Assembly: GCA_022605955.1 (NCBI GenBank)
Contig: JAKCOZ010000301.1
Coordinates: 62,001-126,000 of the forward strand
Source: Rallus limicola
Lineage: Eukaryota; Chordata; Aves; Gruiformes; Rallidae
Reading direction: 5' to 3'
Length of the DNA stretch: 64,000 nt
How positions within the stretch are numbered: the first letter of the stretch is position 1; each line of letters opens with the position of its first letter. The notes beneath the pieces were generated by a model. It had not been told where the DNA came from. It saw only the letters and a program-made list of their open reading frames with translations, and did not search any database. Shown one piece after another: positions 1 through 10,093 of this stretch. The translations under genes were made by a program, and so were the position numbers.

Positions 1-86
1 TGGAACCTCCTACGGTGCTTTTCTCGGCCCTAGCAGACTGCAGTTCAAAACATGCTAAACGTCCAGCAATAACTCCCAAAGTAAAG

Positions 87-111
87 AAGCTAGGCCTGAA
101 AGGCATAGCTC
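87..111. repeat. 11-bp inverted repeat (dyad) present in each satellite monomer
   Basis: The arm AAGCTAGGCCT and the arm AGGCATAGCTT are separated by the 3-nt spacer GAA. In the consensus they pair with one mismatch out of 11; in the monomer listed here the last base is also changed (CTC for CTT). In the second monomer the arms are 285-295 and 299-309. In monomers carrying GGCCTAGC (for example arms 3453-3463 and 3467-3477) the 11-bp match is perfect. The motif recurs every 198 bp through both satellite segments, with occasional changes. It could form a small hairpin or be a site for a dimeric DNA-binding protein; the sequence alone shows only the symmetry. Confidence 0.85.
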
Positions 112-1202
112 GTCTGAAACCTCCTAACAGGACACACGAGCAGACCCTGTCACTTTGGCTCTCAGCCTTTTCCTTTGCCTGGAAAGAGGGAACATGCCTG
201 GAACCTCCTACGGTGCTTTTCTCGGCCCTAGCAGACTGCAGTTCAAAACATGCTAAACGTCCAGCAATAACTCCCAAAGTAAAGAAGCTAGGCCTGAAAG
301 GCATAGCTTGTCTGAAACCTCCTAACAGGACACACGAGCAGACCCTGTCACTTTGGCTCTCAGCCTTTTCCTTTGCCTGGAAAGAGGGAACATGCCTGGA
401 ACCTCCTACGGTGCTTTTCTCGGCCCTAGCAGACTGCAGTTCAAAACATGCTAAACGTCCAGCAATAACTCCCAAAGTAAAGAAGCTAGGCCTGAAAGGC
501 ATAGCTTGTCTGAAACCTCCTAACAGGACACACGAGCAGACCCTGTCACTTTGGCTCTCAGCCTTTTCCTTTGCCTGGAAAGAGGGAACATGCCTGGAAC
601 CTCCTACGGTGCTTTTCTCGGCCCTAGCAGACTGCAGTTCAAAACATGCTAAACGTCCAGCAATAACTCCCAAAGTAAAGAAGCTAGGCCTGAAAGGCAT
701 AGCTTGTCTGAAACCTCCTAACAGGACACACGAGCAGACCCTGTCACTTTGGCTCTCAGCCTTTTCCTTTGCCTGGAAAGAGGGAACATGCCTGGAACCT
801 CCTACGGTGCTTTTCTCGGCCCTAGCAGACTGCAGTTCAAAACATGCTAAACGTCCAGCAATAACTCCCAAAGTAAAGAAGCTAGGCCTGAAAGGCATAG
901 CTTGTCTGAAACCTCCTAACAGGACACACGAGCAGACCCTGTCACTTTGGCTCTCAGCCTTTTCCTTTGCCTGGAAAGAGGGAACATGCCTGGAACCTCC
1001 TACGGTGCTTTTCTCGGCCCTAGCAGACTGCAGTTCAAAACATGCTAAACGTCCAGCAATAACTCCCAAAGTAAAGAAGCTAGGCCTGAAAGGCATAGCT
1101 TGTCTGAAACCTCCTAACAGGACACACGAGCAGACCCTGTCACTTTGGCTCTCAGCCTTTTCCTTTGCCTGGAAAGAGGGAACATGCCTGGAACCTCCTA
1201 CG

Positions 1203-4200
1203 GTGCTCTCCTCGGCCCTAGCAGACTGCAGTTCAAAACATGCTAAACGTCCAGCAGTAACTCCCAAAGTAAAGAAGCTAGGCCTGAAAGGCATAGCTTG
1301 TCTGAAACCTCTTAACAGGACACACGAGCAGACCCTGTCACTTTGGCTCTCAGCCTTTTCCTTTGCCTGGAAAGAGGGAACATGCCTGGAACCTCCTAAG
1401 GTGCTTTTCTCGGCCCTAGCAGACTGCAGTTCAAAACATGCTAAACGTCCAGCAATAACTCCCAAAGTAAAGAAGCTAGGCCTGAAAGGCATAGCTTGTC
1501 TGAAACCTCCTAACAGGACACACGAGCAGACCCTGTCACTTTGGCTCTCAGCCTTTTCCTTTGCCTGGAAAGAGGGAACATGCCTGGAACCTCCTACGGT
1601 GCTTTTCTCGGCCCTAGCAGACTGCAGTTCAAAACATGCTAAACGTCCAGCAATAACTCCCAAAGTAAAGAAGCTAGGCCTGAAAGGCATAGCTTGTCTG
1701 AAACCTCCTAACAGGACACACGAGCAGACCCTGTCACTTTGGCTCTCAGCCTTTTCCTTTGCCTGGAAAGAGGGAACATGCCTGGAACCTCCTACGGTGC
1801 TTTTCTCGGCCCTAGCAGACTGCAGGTCAAAACATGGTACACGTCCAGCAATAACTCCCAAAGTAAAGAAGCTAGGCCTGAAAGGCATAGCTTGTCTGAA
1901 ACCTCCTAACAGGACACACGAGCAGACCCTGTCACTTTGGCTCTCAGCCTTTTCCTTTGCCTGGAAAGAGGGAACATGCCTGGAACCTCCTACGGTGCTT
2001 TTCTCGGCCCTAGCAGACTGCAGTTCAAAACATGCTAAACGTCCAGCAATAACTCCCAAAGTAAAGAAGCTAGGCCTGAAAGGCATAGCTCGTCTGAAAC
2101 CTCCTAACAGGACACACGAGCAGACCCTGTCACTTTGGCTCTCAGCCTTTTCCTTTGCCTGGAAAGAGGGAACATGCCTGGAACCTCCTACGGTGCTTTT
2201 CTCGGCCCTAGCAGACTGCAGTTCAAAACATGCTAAACGTCCAGCAATAACTCCCAAAGTAAAGAAGCTAGGCCTGAAAGGCATAGCTTGTCTGAAACCT
2301 CCTAACAGGACACACGAGCAGACCCTGTCACTTTGGCTCTCAGCCTTTTCCTTTGCCTGGAAAGAGGGAACATGCCTGGAACCTCCTACGGTGCTTTTCT
2401 CGGCCCTAGCAGACTGCAGTTCAAAACATGCTAAACGTCCAGCAATAACTCCCAAAGTAAAGAAGCTAGGCCTGAAAGGCATAGCTTGTCTGAAACCTCC
2501 TAACAGGACACACGAGCAGACCCTGTCACTTTGGCTCTCAGCCTTTTCCTTTGCCTGGAAAGAGGGAACATGCCTGGAACCTCCTACGGTGCTTTTCTCG
2601 GCCCTAGCAGACTGCAGTTCAAAACATGCTAAACGTCCAGCAATAACTCCCAAAGTAAAGAAGCTAGGCCTGAAAGGCATAGCTTGTCTGAAACCTCCTA
2701 ACAGGACACACGAGCAGACCCTGTCACTTTGGCTCTCAGCCTTTTCCTTTGCCTGGAAAGAGGGAACATGCCTGGAACCTCCTACGGTGCTTTTCTCGGC
2801 CCTAGCAGACTGCAGTTCAAAACATGCTAAACGTCCAGCAATAACTCCCAAAGTAAAGAAGCTAGGCCTGAAAGGCATAGCTTGTCTGAAACCTCCTAAC
2901 AGGACACGCGAGCAGACCCTGTCACTTTGGCTCTCAGCCTTTTCCTTTGCCTGGAAAGAGGGAACATGCCTGGAACCTCCTACGGTGCTTTTCTCGGCCC
3001 TAGCAGACTGCAGTTCAAAACATGCTAAACGTCCAGCAATAACTCCCAAAGTAAAGAAGCTAGGCCTGAAAGGCATAGCTTGTCTGAAACCTCCTAACAG
3101 GACACACGAGCAGACCCTGTCACTTTGGCTCTCAGCCTTTTCCTTTGCCTGGAAAGAGGGAACATGCCTGGAACCTCCTACGGTGCTTTTCTCGGCCCTA
3201 GCAGACTGCAGTTCAAAACATGCTAAACGTCCAGCAATAACTCCCAAAGTAAAGAAGCTAGGCCTGAAAGGCATAGCTTGTCTGAAACCTCCTAACAGGA
3301 CACACGAGCAGACCCTGTCACTTTGGCTCTCAGCCTTTTCCTTTGCCTGGAAAGAGGGAACATGCCTGGAACCTCCTACGGTGCTTTTCTCGGCCCTAGC
3401 AGACTGCAGTTCAAAACATGCTAAACGTCCAGCAATAACTCCCAAAGTAAAGAAGCTAGGCCTGAAAGGCCTAGCTTGTCTGAAACCTCCTAACAGGACA
3501 CACGAGCAGACCCTGTCACTTTGGCTCTCAGCCTTTTCCTTTGCCTGGAAAGAGGGAACATGCCTGGAACCTCCTACGGTGCTTTTCTCGGCCCTAGCAG
3601 ACTGCAGTTCAAAACATGCTAAACGTCCAGCAATAACTCCCAAAGTAAAGAAGCTAGGCCTGAAAGGCAAATCTTGTCTGAAACCTCCTAACAGGACACA
3701 CGAGCAGACCCTGTCACTTTGGCTCTCAGCCTTTTCCTTTGCCTGGAAAGAGGGAACATGCCTGGAACCTCCTACTGTGCTTTTCTCGGCCCTAGCAGAC
3801 TGCAGTTCAAAACATGTTAAACGTCCAGCAATAACTCCAAAAGTAAAGAAGCTAGGCCTGAAAGGCATAGCTTGTCTGAAACCTCCTAACAGGACACACG
3901 AGCAGACCCTGTCACTTTGGCTCTCAGCCTTTTCCTTTGCCTGGAAAGAGGGAACATGCCTGGAACCTCCTACGGTGCTTTTCTCGGCCCTAGCAGACTG
4001 CAGTTCAAAACATGCTAAACGTCCAGCAATAACTCCCAAAGTAAAGAAGCTAGGCCTGAAAGGCATAGCTTGTCTGAAACCTCCTAACAGGACACACGAG
4101 CAGACCCTGTCACTTTGGCTCTCAGCCTTTTCCTTTGCCTGGAAAGAGGGAACATGCCTGGAACCTCCTACGGTGCTTTTCTCGGCCCTAGCAGACTGCA

Positions 4201-7200
4201 GTTCAAAACATGCTAAACGTCCAGCAATAACTCCCAAAGTAAAGAAGCTAGGCCTGAAAGGCATAGCTTGTCTGAAACCTCCTAACAGGACACGCGAGCA
4301 GACCCTGTCACTTTGGCTCTCAGCCTTTTCCTTTGCCTGGAAAGAGGGAACATGCCTGGAACCTCCTACGGTGCTTTTCTCGGCCCTAGCAGACTGCAGT
4401 TCAAAACATGCTAAACGTCCAGCAATAACTCCCAAAGTAAAGAAGCGAGGCCTGAAAGGCATAGCTCGTCTGAAACCTCTTAACAGGACACACGAGCAGA
4501 CCCTGTCACTTTGGCTCTCAGCCTTTTCCTTTGCCTGGAAAGAGGGAACATGCCTGGAACCTCCTAAGGTGCTTTTCTCGGCCCTAGCAGACTGCAGTTC
4601 AAAACATGCTAAACGTCCAGCAATAACTCCCAAAGTAAAGAAGCTAGGCCTGAAAGGCATAGCTTGTCTGAAACCTCCTAACAGGACACACGAGCAGACC
4701 CTGTCACTTTGGCTCTCAGCCTTTTCCTTTGCCTGGAAAGAGGGAACATGCCTGGAACCTCCTACGGTGCTTTTCTCGGCCCTAGCAGACTGCAGTTCAA
4801 AACATGCTAAACGTCCAGCAATAACTCCCAAAGTAAAGAAGCTAGGCCTGAAAGGCCTAGCTTGTCTGAAACCTCCTAACAGGACACACGAGCAGACCCT
4901 GTCACTTTGGCTCTCAGCCTTTTCCTTTGCCTGGAAAGAGGGAACATGCCTGGAACCTCCTACGGTGCTTTTCTCGGCCCTAGCAGACTGCAGTTCAAAA
5001 CATGCTAAACGTCCAGCAATAACTCCCAAAGTAAAGAAGCTAGGCCTGAAAGGCAAATCTTGTCTGAAACCTCCTAACAGGACACACGAGCAGACCCTGT
5101 CACTTTGGCTCTCAGCCTTTTCCTTTGCCTGGAAAGAGGGAACATGCCTGGAACCTCCTACTGTGCTTTTCTCGGCCCTAGCAGACTGCAGTTCAAAACA
5201 TGTTAAACGTCCAGCAATAACTCCAAAAGTAAAGAAGCTAGGCCTGAAAGGCATAGCTTGTCTGAAACCTCCTAACAGGACACACGAGCAGACCCTGTCA
5301 CTTTGGCTCTCAGCCTTTTCCTTTGCCTGGAAAGAGGGAACATGCCTGGAACCTCCTACGGTGCTTTTCTCGGCCCTAGCAGACTGCAGTTCAAAACATG
5401 CTAAACGTCCAGCAATAACTCCCAAAGTAAAGAAGCTAGGCCTGAAAGGCATAGCTTGTCTGAAACCTCCTAACAGGACACACGAGCAGACCCTGTCACT
5501 TTGGCTCTCAGCCTTTTCCTTTGCCTGGAAAGAGGGAACATGCCTGGAACCTCCTACGGTGCTTTTCTCGGCCCTAGCAGACTGCAGTTCAAAACATGCT
5601 AAACGTCCAGCAATAACTCCCAAAGTAAAGAAGCTAGGCCTGAAAGGCATAGCTTGTCTGAAACCTCCTAACAGGACACACGAGCAGACCCTGTCACTTT
5701 GGCTCTCAGCCTTTTCCTTTGCCTGGAAAGAGGGAACATGCCTGGAACCTCCTACGGTGCTTTTCTCGGCCCTAGCAGACTGCAGTTCAAAACATGCTAA
5801 ACGTCCAGCAATAACTCCCAAAGTAAAGAAGCTAGGCCTGAAAGGCATAGCTTGTCTGAAACCTCCTAACAGGACACGCGAGCAGACCCTGTCACTTTGG
5901 CTCTCAGCCTTTTCCTTTGCCTGGAAAGAGGGAACATGCCTGGAACCTCCTACGGTGCTTTTCTCGGCCCTAGCAGACTGCAGTTCAAAACATGCTAAAC
6001 GTCCAGCAATAACTCCCAAAGTAAAGAAGCGAGGCCTGAAAGGCATAGCTCGTCTGAAACCTCTTAACAGGACACACGAGCAGACCCTGTCACTTTGGCT
6101 CTCAGCCTTTTCCTTTGCCTGGAAAGAGGGAACATGCCTGGAACCTCCTAAGGTGCTTTTCTCGGCCCTAGCAGACTGCAGTTCAAAACATGCTAAACGT
6201 CCAGCAATAACTCCCAAAGTAAAGAAGCTAGGCCTGAAAGGCATAGCTTGTCTGAAACCTCCTAACAGGACACACGAGCAGACCCTGTCACTTTGGCTCT
6301 CAGCCTTTTCCTTTGCCTGGAAAGAGGGAACATGCCTGGAACCTCCTACGGTGCTTTTCTCGGCCCTAGCAGACTGCAGTTCAAAACATGCTAAACGTCC
6401 AGCAATAACTCCCAAAGTAAAGAAGCTAGGCCTGAAAGGCATAGCTTGTCTGAAACCTCCTAACAGGACACACGAGCAGACCCTGTCACTTTGGCTCTCA
6501 GCCTTTTCCTTTGCCTGGAAAGAGGGAACATGCCTGGAACCTCCTACGGTGCTTTCCTCGGCCCTAGCAGACTGCAGTTCAAAACATGCTAAACGTCCAG
6601 CAGTAACTCCCAAAGTAAAGAAGCTAGGCCTGAAAGGCATAGCTTGTCTGAAACCTCTTAACAGGACACACGAGCAGACCCTGTCACTTTGGCTCTCAGC
6701 CTTTTCCTTTGCCTGGAAAGAGGGAACATGCCTGGAACCTCCTAAGGTGCTTTTCTCGGCCCTAGCAGACTGCAGTTCAAAACATGCTAAACGTCCAGCA
6801 ATAACTCCCAAAGTAAAGAAGCTAGGCCTGAAAGGCATAGCTTGTCTGAAACCTCCTAACAGGACACACGAGCAGACCCTGTCACTTTGGCTCTCAGCCT
6901 TTTCCTTTGCCTGGAAAGAGGGAACATGCCTGGAACCTCCTACGGTGCTTTTCTCGGCCCTAGCAGACTGCAGTTCAAAACATGCTAAACGTCCAGCAAT
7001 AACTCCCAAAGTAAAGAAGCTAGGCCTGAAAGGCATAGCTTGTCTGAAACCTCCTAACAGGACACACGAGCAGACCCTGTCACTTTGGCTCTCAGCCTTT
7101 TCCTTTGCCTGGAAAGAGGGAACATGCCTGGAACCTCCTACGGTGCTTTTCTCGGCCCTAGCAGACTGCAGTTCAAAACATGCTAAACGTCCAGCAATAA

Positions 7201-7728
7201 CTCCCAAAGTAAAGAAGCTAGGCCTGAAAGGCATAGCTTGTCTGAAACCTCCTAACAGGACACACGAGCAGACCCTGTCACTTTGGCTCTCAGCCTTTTC
7301 CTTTGCCTGGAAAGAGGGAACATGCCTGGAACCTCCTACGGTGCTTTTCTCGGCCCTAGCAGACTGCAGGTCAAAACATGGTACACGTCCAGCAATAACT
7401 CCCAAAGTAAAGAAGCTAGGCCTGAAAGGCATAGCTTGTCTAAAACCTCCTAACAGGACACACGAGCAGACCCTGTCACTTTGGCTCTCAGCCTTTTCCT
7501 TTGCCTGGAAAGAGGGAACATGCCTGGAACCTCCTACGGTGCTTTTCTCGGCCCTAGCAGACTGCAGTTCAAAACATGCTAAACGTCCAGCAATAACTCC
7601 CAAAGTAAAGAAGCTAGGCCTGAAAGGCATAGCTCGTCTGAAACCTCCTAACAGGACACACGAGCAGACCCTGTCACTTTGGCTCTCAGCCTTTTCCTTT
7701 GCCTGGAAAGAGGGAACATGCCTGGAAC
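1203..7728. repeat. Distant duplication of a variant-monomer series in the 5' array
   Basis: A monomer with CAGTAACTCCC, CTCTTAACAGG and CCTAAGGTG begins at 1203 and recurs at 6549, 27 monomers later. A second, doubly changed monomer (CTGCAGGTCA, ATGGTACACG) at about 1797 recurs at about 7341, 28 monomers later. In both places it is followed by a CTCGTCTG monomer. The series therefore duplicated with one extra consensus monomer in the later copy. The copies are not quite identical (GTGCTCTCCTC at 1203, GTGCTTTCCTC at 6549), so this event is older than the near-identical blocks at the right of the window. Confidence 0.75.
3381..6152. repeat. Higher-order cassette of linked monomer variants, two copies
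   Basis: Two copies of an ordered series of variant monomers lie here. Copy 1 is 3381-4568 and copy 2 is 4767-6152. The order is GGCCTAGC, then GGCAAATC (each followed by CCTACTGTG), then ATGTTAAA with ACTCCAAAAG, then consensus, then CACGCGAG, then AAGCGAGG with CTCGTCTG, CTCTTAAC and CCTAAGGTG. The GGCCTAGC markers are 1,386 bp (7 monomers) apart, while the CACGCGAG and AAGCGAGG markers are 1,584 bp (8 monomers) apart because copy 2 holds one extra consensus monomer. This is the pattern expected of unequal exchange. Confidence 0.85.
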
Positions 7729-9382
7729 CTCCTACGGTGCTTTTCTCGGCCCTAGCAGACTGCAGTTCAAAACATGCTAAACGTCCAGCAATAACTCCCA
7801 AAGTAAAGAAGCTAGGCCTGAAAGGCATAGCTTGTCTGAAACCTCCTAACAGGACACACGAGCAGACCCTGTCACTTTGGCTCTCAGCCTTTTCCTTTGC
7901 CTGGAAAGAGGGAACATGCCTGGAACCTCCTACGGTGCTTTTCTCGGCCCTAGCAGACTGCAGTTCAAAACATGCTAAACGTCCAGCAATAACTCCCAAA
8001 GTAAAGAAGCTAGGCCTGAAAGGCATAGCTTGTCTGAAACCTCCTAACAGGACACACGAGCAGACCCTGTCACTTTGGCTCTCAGCCTTTTCCTTTGCCT
8101 GGAAAGAGGGAACATGCCTGGAACCTCCTACGGTGCTTTTCTCGGCCCTAGCAGACTGCAGTTCAAAACATGCTAAACGTCCAGCAATAACTCCCAAAGT
8201 AAAGAAGCTAGGCCTGAAAGGCATAGCTTGTCTGAAACCTCCTAACAGGACACACGAGCAGACCCTGTCACTTTGGCTCTCAGCCTTTTCCTTTGCCTGG
8301 AAAGAGGGAACATGCCTGGAACCTCCTACGGTGCTTTTCTCGGCCCTAGCAGACTGCAGTTCAAAACATGCTAAACGTCCAGCAATAACTCCCAAAGTAA
8401 AGAAGCTAGGCCTGAAAGGCATAGCTTGTCTGAAACCTCCTAACAGGACACACGAGCAGACCCTGTCACTTTGGCTCTCAGCCTTTTCCTTTGCCTGGAA
8501 AGAGGGAACATGCCTGGAACCTCCTACGGTGCTTTTCTCGGCCCTAGCAGACTGCAGTTCAAAACATGCTAAACGTCCAGCAATAACTCCCAAAGTAAAG
8601 AAGCTAGGCCTGAAAGGCATAGCTTGTCTAAAACCTCCTAACAGGACACACGAGCAGACCCTGTCACTTTGGCTCTCAGCCTTTTCCTTTGCCTGGAAAG
8701 AGGGAACATGCCTGGAACCTCCTACGGTGCTTTTCTCGGCCCTAGCAGACTGCAGTTCAAAACATGCTAAACGTCCAGCAATAACTCCCAAAGTAAAGAA
8801 GCTAGGCCTGAAAGGCATAGCTCGTCTGAAACCTCCTAACAGGACACACGAGCAGACCCTGTCACTTTGGCTCTCAGCCTTTTCCTTTGCCTGGAAAGAG
8901 GGAACATGCCTGGAACCTCCTACGGTGCTTTTCTCGGCCCTAGCAGACTGCAGTTCAAAACATGCTAAACGTCCAGCAATAACTCCCAAAGTAAAGAAGC
9001 TAGGCCTGAAAGGCATAGCTTGTCTGAAACCTCCTAACAGGACACACGAGCAGACCCTGTCACTTTGGCTCTCAGCCTTTTCCTTTGCCTGGAAAGAGGG
9101 AACATGCCTGGAACCTCCTACGGTGCTTTTCTCGGCCCTAGCAGACTGCAGTTCAAAACATGCTAAACGTCCAGCAATAACTCCCAAAGTAAAGAAGCTA
9201 GGCCTGAAAGGCATAGCTTGTCTGAAACCTCCTAACAGGACACACGAGCAGACCCTGTCACTTTGGCTCTCAGCCTTTTCCTTTGCCTGGAAAGAGGGAA
9301 CATGCCTGGAACCTCCTACGGTGCTTTTCTCGGCCCTAGCAGACTGCAGTTCAAAACATGCTAAACGTCCAGCAATAACTCC

Positions 9383-9387
9383 CAAAG
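9383..9387. repeat. Target-site duplication, left copy (CAAAG)
   Basis: CAAAG directly precedes the LTR's terminal TG at 9388 and is repeated directly after the 3' LTR's terminal CA at 16256-16260. In an uninterrupted monomer this stretch reads CCCAAAGTAAAG with a single copy, so one copy was made at integration. A 5-bp duplication is usual for ERVL (class III) elements, whereas 4 bp is usual for gamma-like and 6 bp for most beta-like elements. Confidence 0.95.
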
Positions 9388-9975
9388 TGTCCTGGTTTCA
9401 GTCAGGATAGAGTTAATTTCATTTGTAGCAGCGGATGGAATGCTGTGTTTGGGAGTTAAAATGAAAACAGTGCTGATAACACCCTGATGTTTTTAGTTGC
9501 AGTCAGACAGTCAATGCCAGGACAGGTGACCCAGATGGGCCAAAGAGAGTATTCCATGCCAATTACGTCCTGCCCAGGATAAAGGGGGGCTGATGGGAGG
9601 AAGAAGGGGCGGTTCCGGGACGCGAGCGGCCGGGACGCGAGGGTCTTGGGGGACGGTCGGGTTCCGGGACGGCTCTGGGTGGTACGGCCTGAGTTGTGTG
9701 GTTCGGTGAGAAACTGTATTGTGTATCAATATTTTCATATTCTTTTGCTCTATAGTCCTGTTAGCATTGTATATATTTTATTTTTCTGTTATCTTAGTAA
9801 ACTATCCTTATCCCAACCCACGGGCCTCTTAGTTTCTTGGTTTTGGAGTTATTTGCCCCTTCCTTTTCCCTTCCCTTGTTTCCCCCCTCCCCTTTTTCCC
9901 TTTTCTCCTGCTCTTTTACTTTAAGGAGCAGGCAGCTGCGTGGATCTCGGCCCAAGCCGGGGTGAAACCACGACA
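9388..9975 (+). repeat. 5' LTR
   Basis: The 588-bp long terminal repeat begins TGTCCTGG and ends CCACGACA. It is repeated at 15667-16255. Features seen are a CCAAT/TATA-like region followed by a GC-rich stretch (9559-9671), an AT-rich stretch around 9765-9790, a pyrimidine-rich run at 9856-9920, and a 7-bp inverted repeat near the end (CCTGCTC at 9907-9913, GAGCAGG at 9926-9932, 12-nt loop) that would fold in the RNA leader if transcribed. The exact U3/R/U5 limits cannot be set without transcript ends. Short open frames on either strand of the LTR are not supported as genes. Confidence 0.97.
9559..9671 (+). promoter_or_regulatory. Candidate LTR core promoter region
   Basis: A CCAAT box (9559-9563), a CRE-like TTACGTCC (9563-9570) and a TATA-like GATAAAG (9578-9584) lie in order. 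They are followed by an Sp1-type GGGGCGG (9606-9612) and a CpG-dense stretch in which CCGGGACGCGAG occurs at 9615 and again 15 bp later at 9630, with a shorter CCGGGAC at 9664. The same arrangement is in the 3' LTR, shifted by 6,279 bp. The motif order suits a retroviral U3/R boundary, with initiation expected a little downstream of 9578. This is motif matching only; no transcript evidence is available. Confidence 0.4.
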
Positions 9976-10093
9976 GTCTTTTTGGCGCCCAACGTGGGGC
10001 TCGAAAGGTTGGGATAACGGTAGATCTGACCCTGACGCGATTGCAATTAAGACAAAGTTGTGATAAGAACTGTTGTTTAAGCAGTCTCCGATC
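9976..10093 (+). other. Retroviral leader between 5' LTR and gag
   Basis: This 118-nt untranslated stretch contains the primer binding site and would normally hold dimerisation or packaging signals. No ATG precedes the one at 10094. I see no strong hairpin beyond short GC-rich pairings around the primer site, so no packaging element can be named. Confidence 0.6.
9983..10000 (+). other. Primer binding site, tRNA-Lys(1,2) type
   Basis: TGGCGCCCAACGTGGGGC lies 7 nt after the LTR end. It is the 18-nt sequence used by retroviruses that prime minus-strand DNA synthesis with tRNA-Lys1,2, such as Mason-Pfizer monkey virus. The TGG start pairs with the CCA end of the tRNA. The 7-nt gap (GTCTTTT) between LTR and site is somewhat longer than the common 0-3 nt. 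Mammalian ERVL elements are instead named for tRNA-Leu priming. Confidence 0.9.

Larger units (their letters stand above)
1..9387. repeat. 198-bp satellite array, 5' segment (about 47.4 monomers)
   Basis: Head-to-tail copies of a 198-bp monomer run from the window edge to the provirus. The string TGGAACCTCC at position 1 recurs at 199, and CCCAAAG at 75-81 recurs at 9381-9387, exactly 47 periods later, so no net length change occurs. The consensus is 99/198 GC with four CpG sites. Most monomers differ from consensus by zero to a few substitutions. Recurrent variants include GGCCTAGC, GGCAAATC, ATGTTAAA, CACGCGAG, AAGCGAGG and CCTAAGGTG. Open frames through this segment follow from a period divisible by three and are not genes: the + frame opens at a GTG, contains no ATG in this segment, and ends at a stop inside the LTR at 9410. 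The array continues beyond the left edge. I do not recognise the satellite family. Confidence 0.98.

Noticed and set aside
15..9410. 3,131-codon open frame that could be read as a giant repeat protein
   Set aside because: It opens at a GTG, contains no ATG, consists only of 198-bp satellite monomers, and ends only because the LTR supplies a stop. The same frame is broken by several recurrent stops in the right-hand array.
9511..9738. 75-codon minus-strand frame in the 5' LTR, repeated at 15790-16017
   Set aside because: It is duplicated only because the LTRs are identical. It overlaps the GC-rich promoter region and is Pro-rich low-complexity sequence, so there is no evidence of a gene.
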